Origin: Clostridia bacterium | GTDB taxonomy: Bacteria; Bacillota; Sulfobacillia; RBS10-35; JADGHG01 | NCBI GenBank assembly: GCA_019689585.1 | Contig: JADGHG010000007.1 | Span: 1-34,040 of the forward strand | Direction: 5' to 3' | Length of the DNA: 34,040 bases | Shown: one piece after another, positions 30,968-34,040 of the stretch | Layout of the letters: every line of letters begins with the position of its first letter | How positions within the stretch are numbered: the stretch's first letter is position 1 | Notes under the pieces: generated by a model | Database searches by the model: none | Told to the model about the DNA's origin: nothing | The model's input: the letters and a program-made list of their open reading frames with translations, nothing else | Translations under genes and position numbers: made by a program

Positions 30968-31038
30968 CTTCCGTCCGGGGGCCCATAGCATGGTGCGGAC
31001 CGAGGCCTGAGGCCGCCCGCCGCGCGGCCGGCCGGAAG
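30968..31038 (+). promoter_or_regulatory. Inverted repeat reaching the cysH ribosome-binding site
   Basis: CTTCCGTCCGG (30968-30978) is complementary, with one mismatch, to CCGGCCGGAAG (31028-31038). The right arm contains most of the GGAAGAG region before cysH, so a folded leader could mask the ribosome-binding site. The loop of about 49 bases is long and GC-rich, and competing pairings (GGCCTGAGGCC) exist. Confidence 0.25.
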
Positions 31039-31049
31039 AGGTGAAGCCG

Positions 31050-31754
31050 GTGACGCACGAGGCATCGACGTGGGACGCCGGGGCGCTCGCGCTCCTTTCC
31101 CGCCGCTTCGAAGAGGCGCCGCCCGAGGAGATCGTGCGCTGGGCGGTAGAGACCTTCCACCCGCGCATCGCCCTCGCCTGCAGCTTCGGCGCCGAGGACG
31201 TGGCCCTCGTCGACATGGCGGCCCGCGTGCGCGAAGGCGTGCGCGTCTTCTACCTCGACACGGGCCTCCACTTCCCCGAGACGTACGACGTGCGCGACCG
31301 CATCCGGGCCCGCTACCCGATCGAGCTCATCCGCGTCGCGCCGGCCCTGACGGTCGCCGAGCAGGCAGAGATCCACGGCCCGGAGCTCTGGCGGCGCGAT
31401 CCCGACGCCTGCTGCCGCATGCGCAAGGTGGAGCCTTTGCGCGCCTTCCTCAAAGGGTACGACGCGTGGATCACGGGCATCCGGCGCGAGCAGGCGCCGA
31501 CGCGCGCGGCCGCCCGGCCCGTCGAGTGGGACGCGAAGTTCGGGCTCGTCAAGGTGAACCCCCTCGTCCGCTGGCGGGCGGGCGACGTGTGGGCGTACGT
31601 GCTCGCGCACGACGTGCCGTACAACCCCCTCCACGACCAGGGCTACCCGAGCATCGGCTGCATGCCCTGCACCACGCCCGTCGCGCCTGGAGAAGATCCC
31701 CGGAGCGGCCGCTGGCGGGGTGCCGGCAAGACGGAGTGCGGCCTCCATGGCTAG
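31050..31754 (+). CDS. cysH: Assimilatory adenylylsulfate (APS) reductase
   Basis: A 234-residue reductase that converts APS (or PAPS) to sulfite using thioredoxin. Seen: CSFGAEDVALVDM (44-56) at the nucleotide-binding loop, DTGLHFPETY (70-79), and the iron-sulfur cysteine pairs Cys121-Cys122 (CCRMRKVEPL) and Cys204/Cys207 (SIGCMPCTTP), which mark the 4Fe-4S APS-reductase type. The catalytic Cys is 230 in KTECGLHG. GTG 31050 is chosen because GAGG lies 8 bases upstream; GTG 31041 directly abuts it. The stop overlaps the sat ATG by 8 bases. Sulfite reductase and APS kinase are not in the window. Confidence 0.93.
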   Translation: MTHEASTWDAGALALLSRRFEEAPPEEIVRWAVETFHPRIALACSFGAEDVALVDMAARVREGVRVFYLDTGLHFPETYDVRDRIRARYPIELIRVAPALTVAEQAEIHGPELWRRDPDACCRMRKVEPLRAFLKGYDAWITGIRREQAPTRAAARPVEWDAKFGLVKVNPLVRWRAGDVWAYVLAHDVPYNPLHDQGYPSIGCMPCTTPVAPGEDPRSGRWRGAGKTECGLHG

Positions 31755-33018
31755 GCGCCCTTTCGATCCGCCGGAACCCGAGCCCTGGTCGCCGGCCGAG
31801 GCGGCCGGCCCCATCGAGCCGTACGGGGGGCGGCTCATCTGCCGCGAGCTGAGAGGCGAGGCGCGGGACGGCCTCCTCCGCCGGGCGCGCCGGCTCCGGC
31901 GCATCCCCGTCGCGCGCCACGTCGCCTCGGACCTCGAGCTCTTGGCGAACGGAGCCTTGAGCCCGCTCGGCGGCTTCATGACCCGCGAGGACTACCGGTC
32001 GGTCGTCGAGGGCATGCGGCTTTCATCGGGGCTCCCGTGGACGCTGCCGGTCGTGCTCGCGCTCCCCGAAGGCGAGCCCGACCTCTCGCCGGGGGAGCAC
32101 GTGTCGCTCGTCGAGCCCGGCCGCCGGCGCATCCTCGCCGTCCTCCGCGCGGACGACGTCTTCCGGCGCGACCTGCGGCGGGAGGCCGAGCTGGTCTACG
32201 GGACGGCCGACCCGCGCCACCCGGGCGTCCTTCGCCTCCTCGGCGAAGGCCGCCGGCTCGTCGGCGGGCCGGTCTGGGTCCTGCGCCGGCCGGCACCCGT
32301 CGTCCCCGGCTGCCAGCCGGACCCGGTCGAGACGCGCCGCATGTTCCGCGAGCGCGGCTGGCGCCGCGTCGTGGCCTTCCAGACCCGCAACCCGGTGCAC
32401 CGGGCCCACGAGTACATCCAGAAGTGCGCCCTCGAGGTGACGGACGGCCTGCTCCTGCACCCGCTCGTCGGCGAGACGAAACCCGACGACCTGCCCGCCC
32501 GCGTCCGCTTCGCCGCCTACCGCGCCGCCCTCGCCCACTACTACCCGTCGGGCCGGGTCGTGCTCGCCGCCTTCCCGGGCGCCATGCGCTACGCCGGGCC
32601 GCGCGAGGCGGTGCACCACGCGATCGTGCGGCGGAACTACGGCGCGACGCACATCGTCATCGGGCGGGACCACGCGGGCGTCGCCGGCTACTACGGCCCC
32701 TACGACGCCCAGGCCATCTTCGCCCGCATCGACCGGACGGCGCTCGGCATCGAGCCCTTCTTCTTCGAGGACGCCTTCTTCTGCCGCGCGTGCGCGGGCA
32801 TGGCGACGGCCCGCACCTGCCCCCACGGCCCGGAATGGCACGTGACGCTCTCGGGCACGCTCGTGCGCCAGATGCTGCGGCGGGGCGAGGCTCCGCCGCC
32901 CGAGGTGACGCGGCCCGAAGTGGCCCGGGTCCTGATCGCGGCCCTCGCGCGGCCTCAGGCGACCGGGCGGCGCCTCGAGCCGCGGCGCGGCCCCGGACGG
33001 CGCGCGAGTTCGCGGTAG
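31747..33018 (+). CDS. sat: ATP sulfurylase (sulfate adenylyltransferase)
   Basis: A 423-residue enzyme forming APS from sulfate and ATP. Seen: SDLELLANGALSPLGGFM (61-78), the active-site motif QTRNPVHRAHEY (212-223), GAMRYAGPREAVHHA, GRDHAGVAGYYGPYDAQ, and FCRACAGMATARTCPHG, a Cys/His cluster resembling the zinc site of thermophile ATP sulfurylases. The C-terminus is a stand-alone monofunctional type (no APS kinase domain). ATG 31747 overlaps the cysH end, so the two sulfate-activation and reduction steps are coupled. Its last 64 bases overlap the convergent minus-strand gene. The assimilatory direction is expected because cysH is APS-type. Confidence 0.94.
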   Translation: MARRPFDPPEPEPWSPAEAAGPIEPYGGRLICRELRGEARDGLLRRARRLRRIPVARHVASDLELLANGALSPLGGFMTREDYRSVVEGMRLSSGLPWTLPVVLALPEGEPDLSPGEHVSLVEPGRRRILAVLRADDVFRRDLRREAELVYGTADPRHPGVLRLLGEGRRLVGGPVWVLRRPAPVVPGCQPDPVETRRMFRERGWRRVVAFQTRNPVHRAHEYIQKCALEVTDGLLLHPLVGETKPDDLPARVRFAAYRAALAHYYPSGRVVLAAFPGAMRYAGPREAVHHAIVRRNYGATHIVIGRDHAGVAGYYGPYDAQAIFARIDRTALGIEPFFFEDAFFCRACAGMATARTCPHGPEWHVTLSGTLVRQMLRRGEAPPPEVTRPEVARVLIAALARPQATGRRLEPRRGPGRRASSR

Positions 33019-33302
33019 CGGAGGTAGTAGGCCACGTCGCGGGCCACCGCCAGCGACCGTTCGCTCGGCACGTCGGGCACGATCGCCTCGGCGCGCCGGC
33101 GGTACCAGTCGTCCTCCTGGCCCTCGTAGACGACGTGCAGCTCGAGCTCCGTCTCGATCGTCCGCAGCATGGGAAGGTAGAGCTTCATGAGCTTCCGGTA
33201 CGGCGGCCGCCTCTCGAGCGGGAGCGACAGGTAGAAACGGAAATGGCCCGTCCACAGGCGGATGTGGAACTCGTCCAGCGGCAGAAGGCGCGGCCCGGGC
33301 AC
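32955..33302 (-). CDS. Small aromatic-rich protein, unknown
   Basis: A 115-residue protein I do not recognise. It has strongly protein-like composition (LDEFHIRLWTGHFRFYLSLP, then YRKLMKLYLPMLRTIETELE, HVVYEGQEDDWYRR, SLAVARDVAYYLRYRELARR), unlike a GC-rich shadow frame. No signal peptide or membrane segment. The start is GTG 33302 with only a weak GGGGA. Its basic C-terminal tail overlaps the 3' end of sat by 64 bases on the opposite strand. It follows the alkyltransferase gene by about 50 bases and may be co-transcribed with it. Confidence 0.65.
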   Translation of the reverse strand: MPGPRLLPLDEFHIRLWTGHFRFYLSLPLERRPPYRKLMKLYLPMLRTIETELELHVVYEGQEDDWYRRRAEAIVPDVPSERSLAVARDVAYYLRYRELARRPGPRRGSRRRPVA

Positions 33303-33351
33303 GTCCCCAGGCTACGCGCCGTTCGCCCCGCGGGTGCCGCCTCGGCCGCGC

Positions 33352-33894
33352 CTAGCCGGCCTGCACCCCGCGAAAGCCCTCGAGCGCGAGCAGCCGCGCC
33401 TTCGTCTCGGGCCCGCCCATGCCGTACCGACCGACTCCCCCGGCGGTCGGCAGCACCCGGTGGCAGGGCGTGAGGAGCGGGACCGGGTTGGCCCGCATGG
33501 CGAGCCCGGCCGCGCGGAACGCGCGCGGGCTCCCGGCCTCTCGCGCGAGCCACGCGTAGCTCCGCGCCTCCCCCTTCGGGATGCGCCGGCAGGCCTCCCA
33601 GGCGCGGGCGAAGAAGGGCGGCGCCCCGGGCAGGTCGTACGGACCGGCGAACGCCTCCCCCTCTGCCAGCGCCGCGACGAGCCCCGGCCAGCGGCGCGCA
33701 AGGGCGCGCCGCGCCTCGGCCTCGGCGAGCCGCTCCACGCGGACCGCGCCCACCCGGCGGGCCGCTTCCTCGGCGACGGCGCCGAGCTCCTCCTCCCACC
33801 CGAGCCCGACCAGGCCGCGGTCGGTCCAGGCGAGGGCCACCCGGCCCCAGAACGATTCCGACGCGGCGACGGAAAGAACGCTTGTTCGGTCCAT
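33352..33894 (-). CDS. ogt: Methylated-DNA-[protein]-cysteine S-methyltransferase
   Basis: A 180-residue suicide DNA repair protein that moves the alkyl group from O6-alkylguanine to its own cysteine. The acceptor is Cys144 in TPCHRVLPT, with the upstream Asn hinge in MRANPVPLL, the DNA-binding helix region PKGEARSYAWLAREAGSPRA, and the C-terminal YGMGGPETKARLLALEG. The N-terminal domain (1-80) is degenerate, as is usual. ATG 33894 with AGGA 7 bases upstream. Confidence 0.92.
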   Translation of the reverse strand: MDRTSVLSVAASESFWGRVALAWTDRGLVGLGWEEELGAVAEEAARRVGAVRVERLAEAEARRALARRWPGLVAALAEGEAFAGPYDLPGAPPFFARAWEACRRIPKGEARSYAWLAREAGSPRAFRAAGLAMRANPVPLLTPCHRVLPTAGGVGRYGMGGPETKARLLALEGFRGVQAG

Positions 33895-33933
33895 GGCCCG
33901 ATCCTGACACAGAGGGCGGCCGGCGGCAAGGGG

Positions 33934-34002
33934 TCAGCGGCTGCTTGTGGGCGTACCCGCCCACGCCGCCTGGACGGCGCTCGCGAGGTCCCCCTGGCTG
34001 CC
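33934..34002 (-). CDS. Possible 3' end of a truncated gene
   Basis: A frame of 22 codons before TGA 33934-33936 (SQGDLASAVQAAWAGTPTSS). It reads plausibly as a helical C-terminus of a gene cut by the contig end. Upstream bases are adapter, so nothing more can be read. It may equally be non-coding. Confidence 0.2.
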   Translation of the reverse strand, partial: GSQGDLASAVQAAWAGTPTSSR

Positions 34003-34004
34003 CC

Positions 34005-34037
34005 CGGGCGCTTATACACCTCGGACGCGGCCGACGA
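34005..34037 (-). other. Degenerate Nextera read-1 adapter at contig end
   Basis: Read on the minus strand from 34037 to 34005, the bases match the 33-base Nextera read-1 transposase adapter (from memory) at 27 of 33 positions without gaps. All six differences are A to C or T to G. The block includes an uninterrupted GTGTATAAG of the mosaic end. This is library sequence, not genome. Confidence 0.88.
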
Positions 34038-34040
34038 AGG

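Overview
The window reads as one complete contig from a very GC-rich bacterium (codon third positions are almost all G or C outside one island). Several gene types point to a high-GC member of the Bacillota, of the Thermaerobacter/Symbiobacterium kind: a DAK2-domain fatty-acid-kinase-like protein, split transketolase, leucine-dehydrogenase-type amino-acid dehydrogenase, an MhqO-like ring-cleaving dioxygenase and HflX. Chloroflexota or Actinomycetota cannot be excluded. Both ends carry degenerate copies of Illumina Nextera/Tn5 adapter sequence (about 1-18 and 34005-34037), so these ends are library artefacts and not genome.

Layout. 52-3715 (+): shortened DAK2 protein, HAD-type phosphatase-like protein, and a two-subunit transketolase. 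3712-6666 (-): 2-oxoacid:ferredoxin oxidoreductase (fused gamma-alpha subunit, then beta) and a small unknown protein. 6824-10529 (+), divergent from it: pyruvate dehydrogenase E1 alpha, E1 beta and E2 plus a small unknown protein. 10514-11107 (-): an ArsR/SmtB repressor with a CxC metal-site motif, a polycysteine tail and a clear palindromic operator over its start. 11341 to about 15860: an island of lower GC and different codon use. It carries a coupled three-gene cassette (+): a winged-helix-like protein, a GHKL/HSP90-like ATPase, and a protein joining an RNA-polymerase alpha-CTD-like module to a sigma-70 region-4-like module. 15900-21644 (-): a six-gene CoA-ester/branched-chain amino-acid catabolic operon (EthD-like, enoyl-CoA hydratase, PaaG-like isomerase, thiolase, aldehyde dehydrogenase, leucine/valine dehydrogenase), with a long palindrome upstream. 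21812-22516 (+): an aquaporin with a plant-TIP-like selectivity filter. 22523-23731 (-): an isoaspartyl-methyltransferase-like protein. 23841-24803 (+): a ring-cleaving dioxygenase. 24865-30944 (-): ribokinase, S9 peptidase, lipoprotein, HflX and family-5 uracil-DNA glycosylase. 31050-33018 (+): APS reductase and ATP sulfurylase. 32955-33894 (-): a small unknown protein and an O6-alkylguanine-DNA alkyltransferase.

How it works together. Most of the window is central carbon metabolism in tightly coupled operons; stop/start overlaps of 1-4 bases recur. Ferredoxin-linked and NAD-linked 2-oxoacid decarboxylation stand back to back from one divergent promoter region. The catabolic operon makes 2-oxoacids and acyl-CoAs that could feed them. 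The sulfur pair performs the first two steps of assimilatory sulfate reduction. The most novel part is the 11.5-15.7 kb cassette, whose architecture resembles a mobile conflict/defence module that I cannot match to a named system.
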